Shown here: positions 1 through 5,358 of the stretch, one piece after another
Position numbering within the stretch: position 1 is the first letter of the stretch
Layout: every line of letters starts with the position of its first letter
DNA from: CALLPQ01 sp964479275
GTDB taxonomy: Bacteria > Pseudomonadota > Alphaproteobacteria > Caulobacterales > Parvularculaceae
Reading direction: 5' to 3'
Assembly: GCA_964479275.1 (NCBI GenBank)
Contig: CAYZLR010000152.1
Location: forward strand, 1 to 5,358
Length of the DNA stretch: 5,358 nucleotides
Program-made: the position numbers and the translations under genes
Notes under the pieces: model-generated
What the model was told of the DNA's origin: nothing
Databases searched by the model: none
What the model saw: the letters and a program-made list of their open reading frames with translations, nothing else

Positions 1-1
1 G

Positions 2-82
2 AGGGGAATAATATGGTTACATAAAAACTGGCTGCGCTATCGGGGTTTCGTCATTGCATTGATGGCGCAGCATTTACCGTGA
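2..82 (+). other. Possible 3' tail of an upstream reading frame
   Basis: Frame 2 is open from the window edge to a TGA at 80-82, giving about 26 residues that end in LMAQHLP. The residues are a mix of aromatic, basic and hydrophobic types (for example NWLRYRGF), as the end of a real protein could be. I recognise no family, and an open run this short occurs often by chance. If real, the gene would lie upstream and read in the same direction as the arg operon, with about 265 bp before argF'. Confidence 0.18.
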
Positions 83-347
83 AAAACTATAGATAATCAT
101 TTATTCTGTTATATTAACGTTGATTTTATTTACACCCATCAACAAAGCTTACTCTTATGGGGCCAGTTTGATCGAGGAGAGCGTGATATCATTCCCGTTA
201 GCATTCTCCTTTGAAAAGATATCGTTGCTAAGTTCTCGGTGATAATTCCTTTAAACGTCTCCCAACGATAGGGTGTCATTTCAAATTCTCTTGGCACAGT
301 AGCACGGAGCAGCTTAGAGTGTATTTTATAAACTGATAGAGGAATTT
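83..347 (+). promoter_or_regulatory. Leader region upstream of the arg operon
   Basis: This AT-rich stretch has no convincing gene and should contain the operon promoter. Visible structure: AGGAGA-GC at 175-182 pairs with GC-at-TCTCCT at 201-210 (a two-base bulge), and TTAGCA at 198-203 pairs with TGCTAA at 226-231. The two stems share bases 201-203, so they are mutually exclusive. GATATC occurs at 185-190 and 218-223, each followed after 13 or 9 bases by TTCTC. No canonical ArgR box (TGAAT/ATTCA pair) was seen by eye. A 46-codon minus-strand frame (279 to 139) lies across the region and is treated as doubtful. A regulatory role for the repeats is inference. Confidence 0.4.
291..320 (+). promoter_or_regulatory. 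Weak sigma70-like promoter candidate for the arg operon
   Basis: TTGGCA at 291-296 matches five of six bases of the -35 consensus. TAGAGT at 315-320 matches four of six of the -10 consensus after an 18-bp spacer. A transcript starting near 327 would leave a leader of about 20 nt carrying the Shine-Dalgarno-like AGAGGA at 338-343. The AT-rich TATAAA at 327-332 is an alternative -10 but has no good -35 partner. This was judged by eye only. Confidence 0.25.
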
Positions 348-1343
348 ATGCGGCATTTTTTAAATACACCGGATTGGACGTGTGCTGAACTTCAGGCTAT
401 TATCGATGAGGCACGATCACTGAAGACATCGCGTTTTTCTGATGATTTAAAAGGTAAAACTATTGCCCTTTTATTTCTTAACAATTCACTGCGCACCCGA
501 ACAAGTTTTGATGTCGGGGCTAAGGAGCTCGGTGGTCATGCTGTCATATTATCCCCATCTGGGGGTATGTGGCCATTGGAATTTGAAGATGGTGCGATAA
601 TGGACGGTGATGCAGAAGAACACGCAAGAGAAGCCGCCAAGGTTTTATCGCGCTATTGCGATATGATTGGCATCCGAGCATTTCCAAAATTTGTCGATTG
701 GCAAGAGGACCGTAAAGATAAAATTCTAGATGCGTTTGCAACTCATGCCGATGTGCCTGTAATTAATATGGAGACCATCACGCATCCATGTCAGGAGATG
801 GCGCACATTATGGCATTACAAGAACGCCTTGGCCCTCTTGAAGGGAAAAAATTCGTCCTGACTTGGACTTATCATCCCAAGCCTCTCAATACGGCTGTTG
901 CAAATTCTGCGTTGATGATCGCGGCAAAATTTGGCATGCAACCGACATTACTTTGTCCCACGCCAGATTATTTCCTCGATAATCGCTACATTGAGCAAGC
1001 GTCAAAGGATGCTGATGGATATGGGCATTCATTGACACTAAGCCATAATATTGAAGAGGCTTATAATGACGCCGATGTTGTTTATGCAAAAAGCTGGGGG
1101 GCAATCCCATATTTTGGAAATTGGGACGCAGAAAAACCGCTGAGAGATCAGTATAAGCATTTTATTGTTGACGAGAAAAAGATGGCGATGACGAATAATG
1201 CATTAGTCTCTCATTGTTTGCCAATGCGCCGCAATGTCAAAATGACAGATAGTGTGTTTGATAGCGAAAATTGTATTGCGTACGATGAAGCAGAAAATCG
1301 CCTCCATGTTCAAAAAGCCATCATGAAAACTATTTTGAGTTAA
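348..1343 (+). CDS. argF': N-acetylornithine carbamoyltransferase
   Basis: This 331-residue protein transfers the carbamoyl group from carbamoyl phosphate to N-acetyl-L-ornithine, giving N-acetylcitrulline, in the cytoplasmic acetylated arginine pathway. The carbamoyl-phosphate motif is SLRTR at 47-51, followed by W75, the MDGDAEEH loop at 85-92, E142, HPCQ at 146-149, KSWGA at 248-252 and HCLP at 289-292. From memory of the Xanthomonas campestris enzyme, W75, E90, E142, K248 and K298 correspond to its W77, E92, E144, K252 and K302. E92 is tied to acetylornithine rather than succinylornithine preference, and K302 is the carboxylated lysine. Ordinary ornithine transcarbamylases lack this tryptophan/EEH signature and carry a different ornithine-binding loop. 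The length equals the family norm. The start is supported by AGAGGA at 338-343. It is the first gene of a compact operon, 9 bp before the synthase/kinase gene. A plain ornithine or succinylornithine transcarbamylase is much less likely. Confidence 0.95.
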   Translation: MRHFLNTPDWTCAELQAIIDEARSLKTSRFSDDLKGKTIALLFLNNSLRTRTSFDVGAKELGGHAVILSPSGGMWPLEFEDGAIMDGDAEEHAREAAKVLSRYCDMIGIRAFPKFVDWQEDRKDKILDAFATHADVPVINMETITHPCQEMAHIMALQERLGPLEGKKFVLTWTYHPKPLNTAVANSALMIAAKFGMQPTLLCPTPDYFLDNRYIEQASKDADGYGHSLTLSHNIEEAYNDADVVYAKSWGAIPYFGNWDAEKPLRDQYKHFIVDEKKMAMTNNALVSHCLPMRRNVKMTDSVFDSENCIAYDEAENRLHVQKAIMKTILS

Positions 1344-1352
1344 GTTGACAAT

Positions 1353-2672
1353 ATGACACAGAATAAAAATATCCGTGAAACGATCGTTCAGCTTCTCTCT
1401 AATATGTCAGATGGCAAAGAGATTAGATCATATTTGCAACGTTTTTCCAGTGTTGATCAGGCGCGTTTCGCAGTCATCAAAATTGGCGGTGCTATTTTAG
1501 AAGAAGAATTGACGGAAACTGCAGCGGCACTTGCTTTTTTGCATACTGTTGGCTTAACCCCCATTGTATTGCATGGGGCAGGGCCGCAACTTGATAAACG
1601 CTTGAAAGAACAAAATATCAAAACTCCAAAAGTGGAAGGTTTAAGAGTGACCTCACCTGAAGCGCTTGACGTTGCGCGTGATATTTTTATCGGCGAGAAT
1701 ATCAAGCTCGTTGAGGCGGTTCGGGCGCAAGGGGTTGAGGCCCATTCCGTTAGTGCTGGCGTAATTGAGGCTGAGTATGTTGATCAGGATAAATTTGGAA
1801 TGGTGGGTACTCCTACCGGTGTGCGACTGGATTTAATCCGCTCTGTAGCTCGTTCAGGGGCAATCCCTATTTTAACTTGTCTTGGTGTTGCGCCCGGTGG
1901 ACAATTATTAAATATTAATGGTGACAGTGCGACACGTGCACTTGTGCAATGCTTGCAACCAATGAAAATTGTGTTTTTGTCAGGCACAGGCGGGCTCTTG
2001 AAAAGCGACGGAACTTTACTGGAGTCTATTAATCTGGCTTCGGATTATGATGCCCTTATGCGTGCAGACTGGGTACATTCGGGGATGGAGTTTAAGCTAA
2101 AAGAAATCAAAGCGCTTTTGGATGATGCGCCTTTATCATCCTCAGTTTCAATAACCTCCCCTTCGTGCTTAGTGCGAGAGCTCTTCACCCACAGCGGTTC
2201 TGGAACAATGGTTCGCAAAGGAGAAATGTTAAATAAAATTACTGACAAGTCAGATATTGATGGTATTCGTCTCTCCAGTTTGGTGGAAGATGCATTTAGT
2301 AGAAAGCTGGTGCCTGAATGGTTTGGTAAGCTTGATTTGGAGACTGCTTATCTCTCCGAAACATATCGTGCAGGAGCAATTATTTTTCGAATCGGTGATG
2401 CAGCTTATCTTGATAAGTTCGCAGTTATAGAAGATGCGAGAGGAGAAGGTTTGGCACGGGTGGTGTGGCGAGCTATGATTGCCGATTATCCTCGACTTTT
2501 TTGGCGTTCAAGAACAGCCAATGGCTTTAATGCTTTCTATGCAGATGTTTGTGATGGTTCGGTTAAGCAAGGGCCGTGGACAATATTTTGGAAAGGCGAA
2601 CGGGATTTTTCCAAAATTGCTTCTCTTGTGGATAAAATTGTCAGCTTGCCAAGTACATTGATAGAAGAATAG
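1353..2672 (+). CDS. argAB: Bifunctional N-acetylglutamate kinase / N-acetylglutamate synthase
   Basis: This 439-residue fusion performs the first two committed steps of arginine synthesis: acetylation of glutamate by acetyl-CoA, then ATP-dependent phosphorylation of N-acetylglutamate. An N-terminal helical extension (about 6-32) resembles the arm of arginine-sensitive kinases. The amino-acid kinase domain (about 38-290) shows KIGG at 43-46, LHGAGPQ at 73-79, NINGDSATRAL at 187-197 and FLSGTGGLL at 208-216. The C-terminal GNAT domain of the vertebrate-like synthase type (about 300-439) shows YLDKFAV at 352-358, the acetyl-CoA loop DARGEGLA at 361-368, LFWRSRTAN at 382-390, FYADVCDGS at 395-403 and WTIFWKG at 409-415. 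Length and order match the roughly 447-residue Xanthomonas enzyme. Feedback inhibition by arginine is expected from the family, not shown here. The ribosome site before the ATG is weak and the gene starts 9 bp after argF', so translational coupling is plausible. Confidence 0.95.
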   Translation: MTQNKNIRETIVQLLSNMSDGKEIRSYLQRFSSVDQARFAVIKIGGAILEEELTETAAALAFLHTVGLTPIVLHGAGPQLDKRLKEQNIKTPKVEGLRVTSPEALDVARDIFIGENIKLVEAVRAQGVEAHSVSAGVIEAEYVDQDKFGMVGTPTGVRLDLIRSVARSGAIPILTCLGVAPGGQLLNINGDSATRALVQCLQPMKIVFLSGTGGLLKSDGTLLESINLASDYDALMRADWVHSGMEFKLKEIKALLDDAPLSSSVSITSPSCLVRELFTHSGSGTMVRKGEMLNKITDKSDIDGIRLSSLVEDAFSRKLVPEWFGKLDLETAYLSETYRAGAIIFRIGDAAYLDKFAVIEDARGEGLARVVWRAMIADYPRLFWRSRTANGFNAFYADVCDGSVKQGPWTIFWKGERDFSKIASLVDKIVSLPSTLIEE

Positions 2673-2679
2673 TGAAATT

Positions 2680-3660
2680 ATGAGTGCAATTAGAACAGTC
2701 GGCATTGTTGGCGGACGTGGTCATACTGGCAGGGTTTTGCTGCAGCTTATTGCGAAACATGAACATCTAAAGCTGGCTTATGCATCAAGTCGTGAATATG
2801 CAAGAAAGTTAGTTTCCACTATGGTTCCCGAATTAATGCAAAATGGTTTCAACGATGATATTGAATTTAAGTCGCTGACACCAAAAAATTTGGAGTCACT
2901 AAACGCTGATTTGGTAGTTTTAGCATTACCAGACGGAGCCGGCGCACCTTTTGTTGCGGCTCTTGAACGGCAAAAGCCAGAAACTATTATATTGGACCTA
3001 TCCGCTGACTATCGGTTTACCGATGAATGGGTCTATGGATTGCCGGAATTACTTCGATTGAAAGGAGACGTGGCGCAACTCAATACAGCTCGACGGATTG
3101 CCAATCCTGGTTGTTATGCAACTGCAATGCAACTCAGCATTGCTCCAATATTGAATGAATTGGCTGCGCCTCCATCAGTCTTTGGTGTATCTGGGTATTC
3201 CGGTGCGGGGATGACGCCAAGTCCCAAAAATAATCCCATGCGACTAAAAGATAATTTAATGCCATATAAATTGACAGGGCATAATCATGAACGCGAGGCC
3301 ACACGTCATTTAGGAGCAACGGTATACTTTACACCCCATGTGCACCCCGCCTTTAGTGGGATTGTTACGACAACACATTTAACCTTCAAAGATAAATTTA
3401 CTCATGATGAGCTTTTTTCAATTTTCAAAAAAGCTTATGCTGATGAAAGTTTAATTACTATTTTACGCGCTGTGCCTGAATTAAAGCAGTATACGAATGA
3501 AAATGGAATTTTGCTAGGTGGTTTTGAGGTGAGTGCGGATGGCTATCATGGCGTTATTGTTGCTGCAGAGGATAATCTACGCAAAGGGGCTGCCATTCAA
3601 GCTATGCAAAATATAAACATTGCTCTGGGGTTTAATGAATTTTTGGGGATCGAAACGTAA
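2680..3660 (+). CDS. argC: N-acetyl-gamma-glutamyl-phosphate reductase
   Basis: This 326-residue cytoplasmic enzyme uses NADPH to reduce N-acetylglutamyl phosphate, made by the preceding gene product, to N-acetylglutamate semialdehyde. The nucleotide-binding loop is GIVGGRGHTG at 8-17, a GxRGHTG form also found in Xanthomonas-type ArgC in place of the usual GATGYTG. LDLSADYRF at 106-113 and the catalytic cysteine C145 in NPGCYAT (143-148) are intact. SGYSGAG at 171-177, the active-site histidine region GHNHE at 200-204 and the family-typical end DNLRKGAAIQAMQNIN at 298-313 follow. The length is normal. It starts 7 bp after argAB, with a purine-rich AGAAGA upstream. Its TAA lies inside a palindrome shared with the convergent gene, so it is probably the last gene of this transcript. 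Confidence 0.95.
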   Translation: MSAIRTVGIVGGRGHTGRVLLQLIAKHEHLKLAYASSREYARKLVSTMVPELMQNGFNDDIEFKSLTPKNLESLNADLVVLALPDGAGAPFVAALERQKPETIILDLSADYRFTDEWVYGLPELLRLKGDVAQLNTARRIANPGCYATAMQLSIAPILNELAAPPSVFGVSGYSGAGMTPSPKNNPMRLKDNLMPYKLTGHNHEREATRHLGATVYFTPHVHPAFSGIVTTTHLTFKDKFTHDELFSIFKKAYADESLITILRAVPELKQYTNENGILLGGFEVSADGYHGVIVAAEDNLRKGAAIQAMQNINIALGFNEFLGIET

Positions 3661-3676
3661 GGCTTATTACGTTTTT
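3653..3676. terminator. Bidirectional terminator-like palindrome spanning both stop codons
   Basis: AAACGTAA at 3653-3660 and TTACGTTT at 3667-3674 are perfect 8-bp inverted arms around a 6-nt loop, GGCTTA. On the plus strand the right arm runs into a five-T tract (3672-3676), the form of a small intrinsic terminator for argC. Read on the minus strand, only three Ts end the arm, so it should work less well for the dehydrogenase. The TAA of argC ends the left arm and the TAA of the minus-strand gene is in the right arm. The stem is AT-rich and short, so termination strength is uncertain. Confidence 0.5.
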
Positions 3677-4950
3677 AAGCCGCCAGTATCAATATCAATC
3701 AAGCGAGTGTTATTTTGTACGACCTTAACCAGTTCTTTTGCTGGTGCCAGAGAAGCATCCGTCTCGCTCAATTTTTTCATAGATTTTAATACTTTATCTG
3801 GTCCGATCATATCCCCATAATACATAAGCCCCCCTTTATCACCTGACCATCCATAACCATGGAGCCAGATAATATCGATATCAGAGGGACGTTGGGCCTT
3901 GTTTTCTTCAAGAATACGCACGCCTTCATTAATCATGGGATAGATACAAAAATCAATAATTTCCTCAGTACTCATTTGCACGTTGCGATTATCATGATTG
4001 GACATAGTGCGAATGATTTTTGCCGTTATGTCAGAGGGCGTTGGTTTGCGACTTTTATCGTAATCGTAGTAGCCAGCGCGGGTCTTTTGTCCCCGCCGGT
4101 CTAAATCGCATAAAGCATCACGAATTGGGTTATGGGTTTTCATTCCTTTTTTCCAACCAATATCCAAGCCGGCAAGGTCTGACATTTCAAATGGCCCCAT
4201 ACGAAATCCAAAATCATGAAATGCAGCATCAATATTCCATGGCATCAGCCCTTGTGTGAGCAGTTTTTGCGCTTGTTTTTGTCGTGTATATAAAATTCGA
4301 TTACCGACAAACCCAGGACATACCCCGACAAGAGCGGCAATTTTACCAATTTTTTTTGCCGTTGCCATCGCCGTAAGAATGACATCGTATGCTGTGTGTT
4401 TTGCCTGAACAATTTCCATCAGTTTCATATCATTTGCAGGTGAGAAAAAGTGTAATCCAATGATATCGCTAGCCCTGTTTGTCACACTTGCAATGTCGTC
4501 AATATTGAGGCCAGAAGTATTTGTGGCTAAAATAGCGCCCGGTTTTGCGATTTTTTCGAGTTTGTTAAATGTCGATTTTTTTAAGTCAATATCTTCAAAG
4601 ACAGCTTCGATGATTAAGTCGCAATCAGATATATCCTCTATATTAAGAGAACCGGATATACGGCTCATCCGTTCGTTGACTTCTTCTTTGGGAAAGCGTC
4701 CTTTATCCGCGCTGCGTTGATAATTGGCCCTGCAAGTATTTATTCCGCGTTTAAGTGCGTCTTCGTTTGTCTCGATCACAATAGCGGGAATAGCGGCTGA
4801 GGCAAAGTTCATCGCAATGCCACCCCCCATAGTTCCAGCCCCGATAATCCCAACACGTTGGATTGGGCGCAAGGGGATATCATTGGCCAAGCCCTCTGTA
4901 TCCCAAGTTTTTCGGCTCGCATTTGCAATATAATTCTCGACGTTCATCAT
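3667..4950 (-). CDS. 3-hydroxyacyl-CoA dehydrogenase, stand-alone form
   Basis: This 427-residue protein is expected to oxidise L-3-hydroxyacyl-CoA to 3-ketoacyl-CoA with NAD+, the third step of beta-oxidation. After a ~30-residue extension, the Rossmann domain begins with VGIIGAGTMGGGIA (33-46) and has acidic E60 at the end of strand 2, favouring NAD. Catalytic-type residues are present: S146 in NTSGL, H167 in LHFFSP, E179 in LMEIV and N217 in GFVGNR. The C-terminal 3HCDH segment (GPFEMSDLAGLDIG, 252-265) is followed by a second copy-like segment (about 326-420) with DIDIIWLHGYGW at 357-368. This is the architecture of the dehydrogenase half of FadB/FadJ-type multifunctional proteins, without their crotonase domain. 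GAGAG lies 6 nt before the chosen ATG; a second ATG follows at once. A crotonase gene is divergent upstream. The specific acyl substrate is unknown. Confidence 0.9.
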   Translation of the reverse strand: MMNVENYIANASRKTWDTEGLANDIPLRPIQRVGIIGAGTMGGGIAMNFASAAIPAIVIETNEDALKRGINTCRANYQRSADKGRFPKEEVNERMSRISGSLNIEDISDCDLIIEAVFEDIDLKKSTFNKLEKIAKPGAILATNTSGLNIDDIASVTNRASDIIGLHFFSPANDMKLMEIVQAKHTAYDVILTAMATAKKIGKIAALVGVCPGFVGNRILYTRQKQAQKLLTQGLMPWNIDAAFHDFGFRMGPFEMSDLAGLDIGWKKGMKTHNPIRDALCDLDRRGQKTRAGYYDYDKSRKPTPSDITAKIIRTMSNHDNRNVQMSTEEIIDFCIYPMINEGVRILEENKAQRPSDIDIIWLHGYGWSGDKGGLMYYGDMIGPDKVLKSMKKLSETDASLAPAKELVKVVQNNTRLIDIDTGGLKT

Positions 4951-4988
4951 TGAATTCTCTCAACTCATAGCTTGGTTTGCTGTAATCT

Positions 4989-4994
4989 ATTATC
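4989..4994 (-). promoter_or_regulatory. Candidate -10 element for the dehydrogenase gene
   Basis: On the minus strand this is GATAAT, five of six matches to the -10 consensus, about 38 bp before the start codon. No good -35 stands out at 16-18 bp. It overlaps the left arm of the inverted repeat at 4990-5026, which would fit repression by a protein bound there. Low confidence. Confidence 0.22.
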
Positions 4995-5026
4995 GTCATC
5001 ACATCAGAATTTTCAGATGACAATAA
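4990..5026. promoter_or_regulatory. Inverted repeat in the divergent intergenic region, possible operator
   Basis: TTATCGTCATC at 4990-5000 and GATGACAATAA at 5016-5026 are 11-base arms that pair with one mismatch, separated by 15 nt. The repeat is centred about 58 bp before the dehydrogenase start and 102 bp before the crotonase start, where a regulator of both genes could bind. TetR- or GntR-type repressors commonly control such beta-oxidation genes, but no regulator gene is visible here and the site matches no consensus I can name. Confidence 0.35.
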
Positions 5027-5043
5027 CGAATTTGTCTATAGCA

Positions 5044-5049
5044 TATACT
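5044..5049 (+). promoter_or_regulatory. Candidate -10 element for the crotonase gene
   Basis: TATACT matches five of six bases of the -10 consensus, about 60 bp upstream of the crotonase ATG. The best -35-like hexamer, ATGACA at 5017-5022, is 21 bp away, longer than usual, and overlaps the right arm of the inverted repeat. The assignment is tentative. Confidence 0.2.
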
Positions 5050-5109
5050 ATAAAAATAAGAGCACAGATGATGAAGGCTTCATAATGCGCTTGAACAGAG
5101 GTTTGAGAT

Positions 5110-5316
5110 ATGAGTGAGTACGAATTTATTAATGTTAAAAAAGAAGGCCACCTTTTGATCGTGGAATTTAATCGGCCTGAGGTTTATAATGCATTACATA
5201 ATCCAGCGCATAAGGAATTACATGAGATATGGGAGGATTATGCCAATGATTCTGATCTCTGGGTTGCGATACTCACGGGGCAGGAGACAAGGCATTTTGT
5301 GCGGGAAATGCTTTAA
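5110..5316 (+). pseudogene. Enoyl-CoA hydratase/isomerase (crotonase) N-terminus, frameshifted and interrupted
   Basis: The first 57 residues read as a normal crotonase N-terminus: a beta-hairpin start, the EFNRPEVYNAL segment (18-28), and LWVAILTG (50-57). The as-read frame then gives QETRHFV and a stop at 5314-5316. Stepping back one base at the GGGG run (5277-5280) gives AGDKAFCAGNAL, the conserved oxyanion-hole region of the family. One missing G (five expected) therefore explains the break. The corrected frame stays recognisable only to about 5315, then ends at TGA 5325-5327 inside the apparent IS terminus. Roughly 180 further residues of a normal ~260-residue enzyme are absent. AGAGG at 5097-5101 sits 8 nt before the ATG. 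The gene would have catalysed hydration of enoyl-CoA, the step before the divergent dehydrogenase. The frameshift could be a sequencing error; the loss of the remainder is independent of it. Confidence 0.8.
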
Positions 5317-5358
5317 CAGGCTGCTGAAAAAGTCTCCAGATTTAGGGCAAATCGTGAT
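5317..5358. mobile_element. Probable terminus of an insertion sequence (partial, cut by the window edge)
   Basis: The sequence CAGGCTGCTGAAAAAGTCTC starts exactly where crotonase similarity stops. From memory, GGCTG(C/T)TGAAAAAGTC is a recurrent terminal inverted repeat of proteobacterial DDE-type insertion sequences (IS5- or IS1182-like groups). The preceding TTAA at 5313-5316 fits the short YTAR-type target duplication typical of IS5-family elements. No transposase is visible in the 42 bases present, and the other end and second target copy lie outside, so the family is unassigned. The position at the window edge would also fit an assembly break at a repeat. Confidence 0.6.

Noticed and set aside
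83..347. ArgR box upstream of argF'
   Set aside because: No TGAAT/ATTCA pair with the right spacing was found by eye; naming one would be forced.
544..1110. Minus-strand open frames inside argF' (65 and 74 codons)
   Set aside because: They are antisense to a clearly recognisable enzyme, show no family resemblance, and have no supporting start context.
1457..2248. Three minus-strand open frames inside the synthase/kinase gene
   Set aside because: They mirror strongly conserved kinase and GNAT coding sequence on the plus strand, so they are shadows.
2479..2705. Alternative frames on both strands at the end of argAB
   Set aside because: The GNAT domain motifs (YLDKFAV, LFWRSR, WTIFWKG) occupy the plus-strand argAB frame throughout; the other frames carry no motif.
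3859..4933. Plus-strand open frames of 69-86 codons opposite the dehydrogenase
   Set aside because: They lie antisense to intact Rossmann and 3HCDH domains and have no recognisable product.
5068..5085. Mini-frame MMKAS before the crotonase gene as a leader peptide
   Set aside because: Five codons with no regulatory residue run and no adjacent attenuator; AT-rich chance is sufficient.
1..5358. CRISPR array, tRNA or rRNA
   Set aside because: No regularly spaced direct repeats, no tRNA-like cloverleaf and no rRNA motif were seen; nearly all the sequence from 348 to 4950 is coding.

Overview
This window reads as chromosomal DNA from a proteobacterium with AT-leaning composition. It carries part of an arginine biosynthesis operon, then fatty-acyl-CoA (beta-oxidation type) genes, and appears to end in the tip of an insertion sequence. 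The lineage can only be narrowed. The pairing of an N-acetylornithine-type transcarbamylase with a fused N-acetylglutamate synthase/kinase is known from Xanthomonadaceae and a few alphaproteobacteria such as Maricaulis and Parvularcula. Those relatives are mostly GC-rich and this DNA is not, so an alphaproteobacterium or gammaproteobacterium outside the familiar genera is my inference.

Layout. Positions 1-347 hold no convincing gene: a possible tail of an upstream frame, then a leader with small inverted repeats and a weak promoter candidate. Positions 348-3660 hold three tightly packed plus-strand genes: N-acetylornithine carbamoyltransferase (argF'), a bifunctional N-acetylglutamate kinase/synthase (argAB) and N-acetyl-gamma-glutamyl-phosphate reductase (argC). 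Gaps are 9 and 7 bp. A short palindrome containing both stop codons separates argC from the convergent minus-strand gene at 3667-4950, a stand-alone 3-hydroxyacyl-CoA dehydrogenase. Its upstream region (4951-5109) is shared with a divergent plus-strand enoyl-CoA hydratase/isomerase (crotonase) gene and contains an 11-bp inverted repeat. The crotonase gene is broken: it has a one-base frameshift at a G run and then runs into what looks like an IS terminus at about 5317.

How the genes work together. The arg genes describe the acetylated linear route. The fused enzyme acetylates glutamate and phosphorylates the product, ArgC reduces it to the semialdehyde, an aminotransferase (ArgD, not here) gives N-acetylornithine, and ArgF' carbamoylates that to N-acetylcitrulline. 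ArgE, ArgG and ArgH, needed to finish, are not in the window. The crotonase and the dehydrogenase would catalyse consecutive hydration and oxidation steps on acyl-CoAs. The crotonase copy here looks inactivated.

I found no RNA genes or CRISPR arrays, and nothing that amounts to a wholly new system. The most notable points are the substrate-diagnostic residues of the transcarbamylase, the stop-codon-overlapping palindrome, and the frameshifted, IS-interrupted crotonase.
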